IMG/VR virus record: IMGVR_UViG_3300009182_000002
Coordinates: 1-64,000 of that record
Origin: a virus
DNA length: 64,000 nucleotides
Strand: one strand, 5' to 3'
Both the position numbers and the translations under genes were made by a program. A model generated the notes under the pieces. That model searched no databases and was not told where the DNA came from. It worked only from the letters and a program-made list of their open reading frames with translations. Positions 49,972 to 57,517 of this stretch are shown here, piece by piece (within the stretch, counting starts at the first letter, position 1; the number at the start of each line of letters is the position of its first letter).

Positions 49972-50337
49972 CTAACCGCCGGGACGGTAAGAGTTGAACA
50001 TCCCGGTTTGGTTAGGCGATCCGCTACCCATGGCGAAGTTTGAAGATCGGCTTTCGTTGCCTCCGGGCTGCTGCGGAGTCTTCTTCATCATGTCCTTGCC
50101 AGCGTTGCCAAGGCCTTGCTCTCCTGCGCCAGACTCTCCGGCGGAGGCAGCCCTCGAAGCCGCGCTCGTGGCAGCGTTCTTAGCAGCGAACGACTCGGCC
50201 AAACCACCCGCTCCAGCCTCTACTGCCCCAGCAGCACCAGCGGCTTCGGCTGCGCCAGCCGCACCAGCCACTGCACCCGCGCCTTCAACAGCAGCGCCCG
50301 CAGCAAGAACCTCGGGGATTAATGCAAGTGGAGCCAT
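49972..50337 (-). CDS. Ala/Gly-rich protein ending FNSYRPGG
   Basis: 121 residues. The first 75 are almost entirely Ala/Gly/Glu helix (EGAGAVAGAAGAAEAAGAAG), the rest Gly/Ser/Asn-rich, ending GMFNSYRPGG. The ending repeats a motif of the protein at 138-320. Looks like a virion-internal or membrane-interacting protein; no family recognised. Confidence 0.5.
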   Translation of the reverse strand: MAPLALIPEVLAAGAAVEGAGAVAGAAGAAEAAGAAGAVEAGAGGLAESFAAKNAATSAASRAASAGESGAGEQGLGNAGKDMMKKTPQQPGGNESRSSNFAMGSGSPNQTGMFNSYRPGG

Positions 50338-50693
50338 CACTGTTCTCCGGGATCGTTAGCGGCACTGGGGCGTCGGGTATAGCCGGGAAGATGAGCAAAT
50401 TGATTCTTGCCAAAGTTGTCAGCGCCAGCACTCTCCCAGCGCCCAGACTTCTCCAAAGCGCCCGCTAGGAAATCGTGAGCGGCATGCGTCCGCAACGTCT
50501 TTCCGTTGATGTCGGCATCTCGGCCTGCCATGGATGCCACGGAGAGCATGTGCCCTTCTCCACGGAACTCAGGCTTCACGAAAACCGTGTGCATGTACCC
50601 CGTGGGGTCAACTCGGACAGAACCAAAGTCGTTGAAGTACATGGCACCGCCGTCGAACTGACGGCTGTGCGTGCGGTGGATGCGCTCGGCCAT
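50337..50693 (-). CDS. GNAT-like or related small domain protein
   Basis: 118 residues. GYMHTVFVKPEFRGEGHMLS resembles the beta4-turn-helix of acetyltransferases (V.PEFRGxG), and HAAHDFLAGALEKSGRW could be the next helix. The N-terminal fold is too short for a full GNAT, so this is tentative. Confidence 0.4.
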   Translation of the reverse strand: MAERIHRTHSRQFDGGAMYFNDFGSVRVDPTGYMHTVFVKPEFRGEGHMLSVASMAGRDADINGKTLRTHAAHDFLAGALEKSGRWESAGADNFGKNQFAHLPGYTRRPSAANDPGEQ

Positions 50694-50695
50694 GA

Positions 50696-50908
50696 CTACC
50701 GACCGGGGTTGACCCGCTGAGTTGCCGGGTACTCGCTGTTGACGTAACCCCAGTTGTAGTCAGGGTGCAACGAGGCGCGGTTGGCGTAGACCTCGGAGTC
50801 GCCGCTGGCAGGCTGGACCTCAGTGTCCGGCCTGCGCTTGCGGTACTTACCGTCCGTGGAACCCTCATTGAGGGACTCGTTCTGGCTGCGGCTGATGTTA
50901 ACGGTCAC
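50696..50908 (-). CDS. hypothetical polar protein
   Basis: 70 residues, Asn/Ser/Glu-rich with ASLHPDYNWGYVNSEYPAT near the end. ATGA overlap with the MAGNPPEDR gene upstream. Unknown; composition like virion-associated proteins. Confidence 0.5.
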   Translation of the reverse strand: MTVNISRSQNESLNEGSTDGKYRKRRPDTEVQPASGDSEVYANRASLHPDYNWGYVNSEYPATQRVNPGR

Positions 50909-51255
50909 TGCTTCTTCCTCTCCTGCTGCTTGACGTATTCGCGGGTACGGATCTGGTCCATGTCGCTCGACATCAAAGGGGTGTACTTGGTGCCCGGAAG
51001 ACGACCCTCCTCATGCGGCATGGTGAACTCCATGCGATGCGGTAGGTACCCGTCACCGGCTGAAGAAAGCCCCGCAGCCAACTCATGGGCTGGGTCATGC
51101 TCCCCGTGCCAGTTTCCAGCCATGGAACCCGCGAATACGACCTTCTGGTGGCCTGTATCGGGATGCCGATAGGTCACGGCGGCTCCGGTGTAGGCGTCCC
51201 CGGGCATGATGGAGCCTCGGTTAGCGGATCGATCCTCAGGCGGGTTACCAGCCAT
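50905..51255 (-). CDS. hypothetical protein with MAGNPPEDR N-terminus
   Basis: 116 residues. Starts MAGNPPEDRSANRGSIM, sharing nine residues with products at 23617-23955 and 23955-24260 although the remainder (DTGHQKVVFAGSMAGNWHGE, EEGRLPGTKYTPLMSSD) is unrelated. Position 27 kb away indicates that the head was copied independently of the body. Confidence 0.6.
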   Translation of the reverse strand: MAGNPPEDRSANRGSIMPGDAYTGAAVTYRHPDTGHQKVVFAGSMAGNWHGEHDPAHELAAGLSSAGDGYLPHRMEFTMPHEEGRLPGTKYTPLMSSDMDQIRTREYVKQQERKKQ

Positions 51256-51515
51256 TATGAGTTGTCCTCTTTCGGTTTAGTCGGTTCTACAAAACGAACA
51301 GTGACCGCGCCACCATCTGGCGGCGTAGCCTTCAAGCGCGGCTGACGACGACCGCCCTTCTTGACGTTGGGGCCACGGTTCGCGGTGCGCTTCTGCATCC
51401 CCTTGGCGTTAGTACCAGAGATGTCGCCCTTGTTTCCGTCCTTCTGAGCGGCTTCCTTGCCGCCGGGATGAGCGCCGCCACGGCCACCCTTGTTCCCGTT
51501 AGGTGTTAGGTCCAT
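51255..51515 (-). CDS. small basic Gly-rich protein
   Basis: 86 residues (MDLTPNGNKGGRGGAHPGGK...), Gly/Lys/Asn-rich, then RRQPRLKATPPDGGAVTVRF. Probably disordered and nucleic-acid binding. Shares a base with the next start. Confidence 0.5.
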   Translation of the reverse strand: MDLTPNGNKGGRGGAHPGGKEAAQKDGNKGDISGTNAKGMQKRTANRGPNVKKGGRRQPRLKATPPDGGAVTVRFVEPTKPKEDNS

Positions 51516-51518
51516 GGC

Positions 51519-51743
51519 CTACCTTCCGCTCATACGCGACTTGATGTGCTTGTGGTGCTTCTTCTTCCGACAGTTATGGCAATGCCGGTCGTTCGAGTAG
51601 ATGGCTGCAACAGGGCTAAGCAACGTCCCGCACCCACCCGCGCAAGGCTCTGACCCGTTGTAAACCGTTGTTATGCTGTCTTGGGGCTGATTGGCACTAT
51701 CACCAGCAGTGCCGGTGTCACTACCTGCGTCACTACCTTCCAT
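51519..51743 (-). CDS. zinc-finger small protein
   Basis: 74 residues from the ATG at 51743 (TGATG overlap). PCAGGCGTLL and HCHNCRKKKHHKHIKSR give a zinc knuckle followed by a strongly basic tail. Confidence 0.5.
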   Translation of the reverse strand: MEGSDAGSDTGTAGDSANQPQDSITTVYNGSEPCAGGCGTLLSPVAAIYSNDRHCHNCRKKKHHKHIKSRMSGR

Positions 51744-52081
51744 CACCAAGTCCCCGTTCCTTGCGAATTTCGTGAGGTACCGGAGTAGCCGCCGGGTCCA
51801 CCCGAGTAGTTCTGAGACGGGAAAGACACTGCGTCTATATCTGTAATGATGTCTGTAATGCTTAATTCTCGGGTCCTATACCCGAACCGAGGAGGGAACG
51901 GATTGACCTGCGGGAGAGGCGGTCGAACCATCTCTTGCAACTCAGCACCCGGAACTAGGGCGGCCTCTAAAGCCAGCGTTGTTAGGCGCTCTTCGTTGCT
52001 AGCAAACGGGCGGTTCTGAGACCACGGCGGCAACTGATTCCACGGCTTGGTGTGGTCGTACCTACCATCGGGCTGGCTCAT
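51743..52081 (-). CDS. hypothetical Pro/Asn-rich protein
   Basis: 112 residues. WNQLPPWSQNRPFASNEERL near the start, a helix (LTTLALEAALVPGAELQEMV), and a Gly/Ser/Tyr-rich end. Overlaps its neighbours at both ends. Unknown. Confidence 0.5.
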   Translation of the reverse strand: MSQPDGRYDHTKPWNQLPPWSQNRPFASNEERLTTLALEAALVPGAELQEMVRPPLPQVNPFPPRFGYRTRELSITDIITDIDAVSFPSQNYSGGPGGYSGTSRNSQGTGTW

Positions 52082-53370
52082 TTGCCTTTACCGCCCTTGG
52101 CTTTCTTTGGAGTGAAAAGCGCCAATTGACCCGTAACCTCAGAAGGCTTCTCCTCTGGTGGCTGCGTCGGTCGCACATAGGCGTCATGCTCGTTAGTCTC
52201 ACCCGCGTGCAAACGCTGTTGGCCCCACTGAGCGGCCTGAGTCCAGTGAACGTTCTTGAGTCCGTGCTCCTGCATAACGTTCCGACCAACATGGTCAAAG
52301 AAGGAGTGAACACCCGAAATGCTCATCATCTTGTCCTTGTCTTCCTTGGACAGATGAGGAGCAAATCCCATGGCCGTATGAGTGTCTACAACCATGTGAC
52401 CGTTGCTTGCGTTGGGGTCTAGCCACGCATGCAGATATGGACCAGTCTTGGGGCCGAACGGGTCCTTGCCCTTACGAGTGCGGACTTCGCTTAGGTCTGA
52501 TCCGTTCATCAACTGGCGTGAGACATGGACTGTCTCCTTCATCTTTTCAACGCTTCTAGCGCTGGGATGAAAAGATCCCAAGTCGTCTTCAGTGATGGCA
52601 TCAATGTCTCGGTCGCTCTTTGCGTAGTTCAACGCCCACTGAGCGGCTTCGTCGTTGTGATGCACCGTTCGGTTCTTGTTTCGCTCTTCAAAAGGCAACT
52701 GAGGACTGAGCATTGCGTGCGCTGCGGCGGCAACATGGAAGCCAACCCCAAACCGGCTCGCAGTGTCCATCACCTGCTGTCGCGGCTTCGGGCTGCCGTC
52801 CCTGTGGTACCCAGTATCAAAGTAGAAGGGGGCGGCGTAAGGCTGGTTGGTTCCAGTCTTCTCCGACATGTCCTTGCCCTTGGCAACAGCCTGAACCACC
52901 TGTGAAGAGAACGATTTGTGCGCCGAGTCGGAAGACACTCCGTACTTCTTCAATGCGCCTAGAACCCGCTGCTGTTGCTGCGGCGAGAAGTCTTCCCACT
53001 TCGCTCCGGGGCTACCAAGAGACTCGGCTGCTCCTCTGGTTTCGGCGATACGTCGGCGCGACTCGTGCTCGATAGAAGAGCCAAACGCATCCTTACCCTC
53101 AGGAGTTGCTAGGAACGACATCTGATCACCATCGTGCTCAGACCGCATCGTCTTACCCGACAGGTAATCCTCGAAGTGAGTGGCAGCCTGATTCTCGGCA
53201 GCCCTAGCAACGCTCATATCAACGTCTGGGGTTTCAAAGCGACCAGTGTCGGCACCCTTGCCAGTTTCAAAGGCGTTTCTACGTCGAGTACCTGCTGAAG
53301 CCTGTTGAGGTGAGACGCCGGACTTGCGCTTTGTCGTATCGGAAGCCTGACGCTTGGTGTATCTGGGCAT
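52078..53370 (-). CDS. conserved phage protein (DUF7178-like), C-terminal QLALF
   Basis: 430 residues. The C-terminal half has HAWLDPNASNGHMVVDTHTA, a block I associate with an actinophage family (DUF7178), followed by a helix and WTQAAQWGQQRLHAGE. A short tail reads TGQLALFTPKKAKGGKGK, whose QLALF fits the sliding-clamp-binding consensus. The N-terminus is basic and polar. Probably acts on DNA or in the virion; function not established. Confidence 0.5.
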   Translation of the reverse strand: MPRYTKRQASDTTKRKSGVSPQQASAGTRRRNAFETGKGADTGRFETPDVDMSVARAAENQAATHFEDYLSGKTMRSEHDGDQMSFLATPEGKDAFGSSIEHESRRRIAETRGAAESLGSPGAKWEDFSPQQQQRVLGALKKYGVSSDSAHKSFSSQVVQAVAKGKDMSEKTGTNQPYAAPFYFDTGYHRDGSPKPRQQVMDTASRFGVGFHVAAAAHAMLSPQLPFEERNKNRTVHHNDEAAQWALNYAKSDRDIDAITEDDLGSFHPSARSVEKMKETVHVSRQLMNGSDLSEVRTRKGKDPFGPKTGPYLHAWLDPNASNGHMVVDTHTAMGFAPHLSKEDKDKMMSISGVHSFFDHVGRNVMQEHGLKNVHWTQAAQWGQQRLHAGETNEHDAYVRPTQPPEEKPSEVTGQLALFTPKKAKGGKGK

Positions 53371-53376
53371 GGGCTG

Positions 53377-53892
53377 TTAACTCCAAGCGGGACGAAGGTG
53401 AGAGAATTGGGCAGACCGCTTGGGGTCGATTGCTATGGGGCTGTTGCTACGAAGATCGGCTTTGCCGTCGTTGACCAGATGAGGTGCCGGTGCAAGTTCC
53501 ATCAGAGGTGCGGTCTTAACACCCTTGGATTGGTTGATAAGCCCGCGCTGCGGGCTGAACATCGGACTCCAGAAATAATCCGACTTGTCGATGCGCTCGC
53601 CTTTGTGGACTCCCCGGTCATAACCGCGCTGGTTCTGGCGGTTCTTGAGAGAATCAAGGACGGTGTCGGAAACCGCGTAGGGCTTGCCCTTGTCGTCTCT
53701 GCGGCTACGTATGGGGCCTAGATAGCCATCGGGGTACTCAGCCTCAGGGGTACGGCCCATGGCCATACGAGAGGCATCCAGCACAGAACGAGGCACTGGG
53801 GCCATACCGGCGGAACCGCCACCACCAACAGCGGTATCAGTGCCGTACATGCCTCCAGCGCCCAGAGACATCATGTTCTGGGTGTTGGCCAC
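53377..53892 (-). CDS. hypothetical Gly/Ser-rich protein
   Basis: 171 residues. Gly/Ala/Met-rich N-terminus (MSLGAGGMYGTDTAVGGGGS), a middle with RSRRDDKGKPYAVSDTVLDS, and FWSPMFSPQRGLINQSKG. No family recognised; belongs to the low-complexity block. Confidence 0.5.
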   Translation of the reverse strand: MANTQNMMSLGAGGMYGTDTAVGGGGSAGMAPVPRSVLDASRMAMGRTPEAEYPDGYLGPIRSRRDDKGKPYAVSDTVLDSLKNRQNQRGYDRGVHKGERIDKSDYFWSPMFSPQRGLINQSKGVKTAPLMELAPAPHLVNDGKADLRSNSPIAIDPKRSAQFSHLRPAWS

Positions 53893-53939
53893 TTACCAAT
53901 TGTCGGGGCCTCTAGGCACCCTGTACTGCTGTAGTGGTG

Positions 53940-54215
53940 CTAGTCGATGTCCGTGATGCAGGTATGCCAACCGTTGATCTCGCGGGTATGGCGCGGATAA
54001 TCCGGATTGCGCTGCCACTCGTCCTTGTTGTCCCAGAACCCGATTCGCACCGGTACTCCACAGCCCTTGGGGCAGTACTCCGTCTCTGCCGACCACATCT
54101 CCTCAAGAGGGTCTGACTCGGAGTCGGGACAGGGCCACGGCTTCTGGCACTTGAGGCACCACCACATGTTGTTGGGCAGTTCCAAGACCGCGCTCGGTCG
54201 GTGTCCGTTGTTCAC
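53940..54215 (-). CDS. zinc-ribbon protein
   Basis: 91 residues. WWCLKCQKPWPCP and YCPKGCGVPV form a two-knuckle ribbon; Trp/Asp-rich elsewhere. ATGA overlap with the membrane protein upstream. Confidence 0.6.
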   Translation of the reverse strand: MNNGHRPSAVLELPNNMWWCLKCQKPWPCPDSESDPLEEMWSAETEYCPKGCGVPVRIGFWDNKDEWQRNPDYPRHTREINGWHTCITDID

Positions 54216-54433
54216 GTCGTCTCTTTACGCCAGTACGTCTTCTCAAGCCACTGAACGTAGTCGTCCTCGTCACCCAAGGTGACGGACATAGCAGCAACCA
54301 AGCGCGGGTTGCTAAGAGTCGCCTCTCGACGTCGCTCAAGGAACTCGCTCAAAATCAGGAACACGAGCAGAGCAACCGTCGTGCCGACGCACAGTGCCCC
54401 GACGATTGCCAAAGCCCAAAAGAGGATGTTCAT
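54212..54433 (-). CDS. small single-pass membrane protein
   Basis: 73 residues from the ATG at 54433. One strong membrane segment (about 3-29, ILFWALAIVGALCVGTTVAL then LVFLIL) and a charged cytoplasmic tail (EFLERRREATLSNPRL, QWLEKTYWRKETT). Start overlaps the tiny membrane ORF upstream. Confidence 0.6.
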   Translation of the reverse strand: MNILFWALAIVGALCVGTTVALLVFLILSEFLERRREATLSNPRLVAAMSVTLGDEDDYVQWLEKTYWRKETT

Positions 54434-54510
54434 CCTGAAAGCACCACCGATACGACGAAGAGGAAGAAGATGACCACGAAGACCCAGAGAAACCGTTCGA
54501 TGGTGGTCAA
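54430..54510 (-). CDS. 26-residue membrane peptide
   Basis: From a TTG overlapping the phosphoesterase stop (TTGA) to a stop overlapping the next ATG (ATGA). Nearly the whole peptide is one membrane helix (RFLWVFVVIFFLFVVSVVLS). Perfect coupling at both ends and the exclusively hydrophobic reading support a real gene despite its size. Confidence 0.5.
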   Translation of the reverse strand: MTTIERFLWVFVVIFFLFVVSVVLSG

Positions 54511-55688
54511 AGTTGTACTCCCGTGAACTCATGGCCGTCGAAGACAGTCCAGCCGTCCATGATGTGAACCGGGATGATGTGGAACCTGCCATCGGGGTGG
54601 TACCAGACCACGCCCATGCCCTGCTGCCAGTTCTCCCAATGGATCGCTGGACGGCCATCAAGGTGCGTGGCGCTGTGGAAAGACGGCACGGCTCCGTCCA
54701 CACGGCTAAGGCAGCCGGGGCTGAAGCCGACAGAGCGGACGGGTCCGCTGCGGTCGTGGATGGTTCGGTACTGCATCTCAATCCTGTGAATATGGCCGAA
54801 GATCGTGGAGATGTTCGGGCTGTCTTTGACGGTGAGATTCGCCGTAGAGCCGCCGCTGGTGATCTTGTGACCGTGGATCGCTCTGAGGCGGTCGTTAATC
54901 CAATACTCACCGGCTGGCCAAGCGTCGATGTACTCAATGTCTAGTTCGTCAAGCCTTAACAGGTAAGGAACCGAGAGCACGGGCCAAGATTCCGGAGTGT
55001 CTGCTCGCTTGAGACCGAAAGAGGCCATGGCGTTTCGCTTGCTGTAGTCGCCCATCCTCTTGTCGTGGTTGCCCTCGACCAGAACATGCTTGGCATCAGG
55101 TGCCAGCGCCCGGGTCTCGGCTAGCAACTGATAGCCATATTCCAAGGACATCTGCGTGGTCCTTGCAAAGGAAGGTTCCTGAGCCCATCGAGACTGCTCC
55201 GGCAGATCGAGGTAGTCGCCGAGCCAGATGACCTGATCGATTCCGTGCTTGCGCTGGAGGTAGTTAACAACGGCCAAAGCACAAGCAATGGCCTCGTTGT
55301 CATGGAACGGGTCAGTAGTTCCATCGTCGTAGTGATAGAAGCCAATCTGGGTGTCGGGAAGAATTACCGCCAGTTCCCACCCGTCCAACTTCTTGGGCTT
55401 CGAGGGGTTCGACTTGATTGTGACAGGAGCAGGCTGCTGGATCACGGGCCACTCAGGGCCGGATTCCCACCTCGGGGAGATGACGATGCGAGCGGCCTCC
55501 AAGTCAATGACCTGAGGGTCTCCGTTGTCGTCTTTCATCATGCCTTGGTACTGGGACAGCGTGATCCTGCTGACGCTGCCAAGGTCTCCGTGCTCTAGCC
55601 CGTTCTGCTCCATGACCTCAGCCACCTTCTTGATGATGGCTTGGCTGGGCTGAGACTTGGCTTCTTCGATTCGTTTTTTTAAGGACAT
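54507..55688 (-). CDS. calcineurin-like metallophosphoesterase
   Basis: 393 residues. All metal-binding motifs are present: PDTQ at 111-114, GD at 157-158, GNHD at 206-209, HGH at 272-274 and GHIH at 298-301. The first 100 residues are an added helical, Pro/Lys-containing region. The enzyme may act on DNA ends or nucleotides; it sits near other nucleic-acid genes. Confidence 0.85.
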   Translation of the reverse strand: MSLKKRIEEAKSQPSQAIIKKVAEVMEQNGLEHGDLGSVSRITLSQYQGMMKDDNGDPQVIDLEAARIVISPRWESGPEWPVIQQPAPVTIKSNPSKPKKLDGWELAVILPDTQIGFYHYDDGTTDPFHDNEAIACALAVVNYLQRKHGIDQVIWLGDYLDLPEQSRWAQEPSFARTTQMSLEYGYQLLAETRALAPDAKHVLVEGNHDKRMGDYSKRNAMASFGLKRADTPESWPVLSVPYLLRLDELDIEYIDAWPAGEYWINDRLRAIHGHKITSGGSTANLTVKDSPNISTIFGHIHRIEMQYRTIHDRSGPVRSVGFSPGCLSRVDGAVPSFHSATHLDGRPAIHWENWQQGMGVVWYHPDGRFHIIPVHIMDGWTVFDGHEFTGVQL

Positions 55689-55912
55689 GAACAGCCTCCT
55701 CCGCGATGACGAGTGATCTGCGTAGGACTCAGCAGAACGTCGTACTCGTCCTTCACGGCAACGCGGATGGAAGGAGCCGAGAGATCTAGATCAGCGAGAA
55801 TGTCCGCGAACTCCTTGCGCTCCTCAGGAGAGAGGAGGTCTCTAATGAACAGTCCGACCGAGCACTTCTTGCGGTCGTTGACGTCATGCGCCTTGCTTAC
55901 AACGTTTGCCAT
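55679..55912 (-). CDS. small helical protein, possible HTH
   Basis: 77 residues from the ATG at 55912 after GGGGA. LLSPEERKEFADILADLDLS then APSIRVAVKDEYDVLLSPTQ and ITRHRGG look like two helices and a helix-turn-helix ending in a basic Cys tail. Could be a small DNA-binding regulator; ten-base overlap with the phosphoesterase. Confidence 0.45.
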   Translation of the reverse strand: MANVVSKAHDVNDRKKCSVGLFIRDLLSPEERKEFADILADLDLSAPSIRVAVKDEYDVLLSPTQITRHRGGGCSCP

Positions 55913-56031
55913 CTTCCCCACGGGCAGCACTCCGGAAGATTCACTTGATCAGGGACTTTCCCCACAATCAGGCTACCGGGTGTAAGCACGCCGTGTCTAC
56001 TCTTGACACACCTAGAGATGCCAGTTCGTTT

Positions 56032-56295
56032 CTACTCAAAATTGAGATACGAGCCAGCAGTGTTCTTGGAATAGGGGGCAGGGGCCTTGCCGCCGGGGAC
56101 ACGCCACGCGGTGGTACGACCGTACGTCGTAGAGTTCTTGGACTGAAAGCCGACTACGCCGGGAGTATCGAAGTCCGCGTGCTCGTGCGGCTTCATCGCA
56201 TGGGCTTCCGGAACGTTGCCAACGCCGTAGGTGCTTGGTTGACCGTTGTTAGGCCCGCCAAACTGAACCGACGACAGGCTCTGCACCGCTGCCAT
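56032..56295 (-). CDS. hypothetical Gly/Asn-rich protein
   Basis: 87 residues (MAAVQSLSSVQFGGPNNGQP...), polar and probably extended, with FQSKNSTTYGRTTAWRVPGG. No family. The 100-base gap before the next gene holds only a GTGTC/GACAC inverted repeat at 55993-56009. Confidence 0.5.
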   Translation of the reverse strand: MAAVQSLSSVQFGGPNNGQPSTYGVGNVPEAHAMKPHEHADFDTPGVVGFQSKNSTTYGRTTAWRVPGGKAPAPYSKNTAGSYLNFE

Positions 56296-56300
56296 GTCGA

Positions 56301-56747
56301 TCAGCCCATCGAAGACTGCGAGCCATCCCAGAAATTGGGGGACGACTTGCCTGCAACCGAACGGATGATTCGTCCGTTGGCCTGAGTGGCACCGGCCTCG
56401 GGGGAGGTCTGGGCGATGTAGTTCACGACTACACCGTAGTGAGCGCCGTTTCGGTCATAGGAAGCATACTGGTGCGTTCCCGGCTGGCCCGGCATCAAAT
56501 TCGGGTTATTGTCCTTTGACTGATGCTTAGGCATGAACGTCGTGTTCTTCGACGGCGCGCTCGAAGCGTCGTTGAACGTGTAGCCGTCGTTGCCCATGGG
56601 CTGTCGCGGGTTTCCGACCTTGGCCATACCGGCCAGAGCCTCAGCGGGGTCAGGAATGTTGCTCTTAGCCACGACACCTCCAAGGTGCGAGGACGGAGAA
56701 CCCGTGCGACGACGCTGGCTTGCTCCCTGCATGCGCCAATCAGACAC
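56301..56747 (-). CDS. hypothetical polar protein
   Basis: 148 residues. Basic start (MQGASQRRRTGSPSSHLGG), Asn/Pro-rich middle and an HYGVVVNYIAQTSPEAGA strand segment. Resembles the other low-complexity genes of this block. Unknown. Confidence 0.5.
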   Translation of the reverse strand: MSDWRMQGASQRRRTGSPSSHLGGVVAKSNIPDPAEALAGMAKVGNPRQPMGNDGYTFNDASSAPSKNTTFMPKHQSKDNNPNLMPGQPGTHQYASYDRNGAHYGVVVNYIAQTSPEAGATQANGRIIRSVAGKSSPNFWDGSQSSMG

Positions 56748-56805
56748 GAGAACCTCTCAAAAGGGTTGAAATTGCGGGACCACTGAGTACAACGGTACGG
56801 TCTTG

Positions 56806-57087
56806 TTAAAGAACCGTCACCGTAAAAACAATGGCGCTGATGCTTCCATCACGGCTCTCAATGGTGGCAAACCCGGGTTTGAAGATCAGGTCCAATCCGC
56901 GAGGAGCGGTGTACCCGCGAGCGATGGCCATGGCCTTGACGGCCTGATTGACTGCGCCAGCCCCAACGGCCCGAAGGGTTACCTTTCGGGTGTCGTAGAT
57001 GGCGTGGGCGATTGCGCTGGCAACCGATTGAGGGTTGCTACTGGCGCTGACCCGGAGGAAGTTTTCCTCCTCGTGAGGCTTATCCAC
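56806..57087 (-). CDS. SpoVS-like protein
   Basis: 93 residues from a GTG eight bases after AAGGA; the open frame to 57207 is longer but this start fits the family length. LRVSASSNPQSVASAIAHAI, VGAGAVNQAVKAMAIARGYT and PRGLDLIFKPGFATIES are the SpoVS signature (Alba-like fold). In bacteria SpoVS affects sporulation and septation; a nucleic-acid-binding role is likely. In a phage it may alter host development or chromosome state. Confidence 0.85.
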   Translation of the reverse strand: MDKPHEEENFLRVSASSNPQSVASAIAHAIYDTRKVTLRAVGAGAVNQAVKAMAIARGYTAPRGLDLIFKPGFATIESRDGSISAIVFTVTVL

Positions 57088-57193
57088 TTGGTGATCCTTG
57101 GCAAGATGTGATGCTCCGTTTGCCCTCGCCAAGGTCAACGGTAGATGTGACACCCCCGGGTGTACTGCTAAATCGACTCGTAGTAGTTCTGCA

Positions 57194-57517
57194 TTAGGGC
57201 TGGCCACGGTACTTCAAGATTTGCTTTCGGCTCATTGCGCTAATCGTCGCCGAGACCGTGTCCACCGCCATGCTCACAGAGACACCGATGTCTTCAGGAT
57301 GTCCCGGGTTCTTATCCCAATGAGAAGTCCATGGAAGTGACATGACTACTTCTGTAACTAGGTCCATGAACTGACCCGTGGTCAAGTACCACTCAGGGAC
57401 CCGAGGAGGCGTGTAGTTCGCGCGAAGTTGATCAATTATTTCTTGGGTCAACGGTGAACCCGTTTCCTCCGTCTCGGTACTTGTCGTCTTGAAGTTTTCT
57501 GATGACTTCTTGCTCAT
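57194..57517 (-). CDS. hypothetical protein overlapping RuvC-like gene
   Basis: 107 residues. AGGAGACACAGCG before the ATG at 57517 makes this start convincing even though it lies 86 bases inside the upstream gene. Contains WYLTTGQFMDLVTEVVMSLP and an Ala/Ser helix near the end. No family recognised. Confidence 0.55.
   Translation of the reverse strand: MSKKSSENFKTTSTETEETGSPLTQEIIDQLRANYTPPRVPEWYLTTGQFMDLVTEVVMSLPWTSHWDKNPGHPEDIGVSVSMAVDTVSATISAMSRKQILKYRGQP

Noticed and set aside
54212-54937. 241-codon version of the small membrane protein
   Set aside because: Its first two thirds lie inside the phosphoesterase gene in another frame and look like a shadow.
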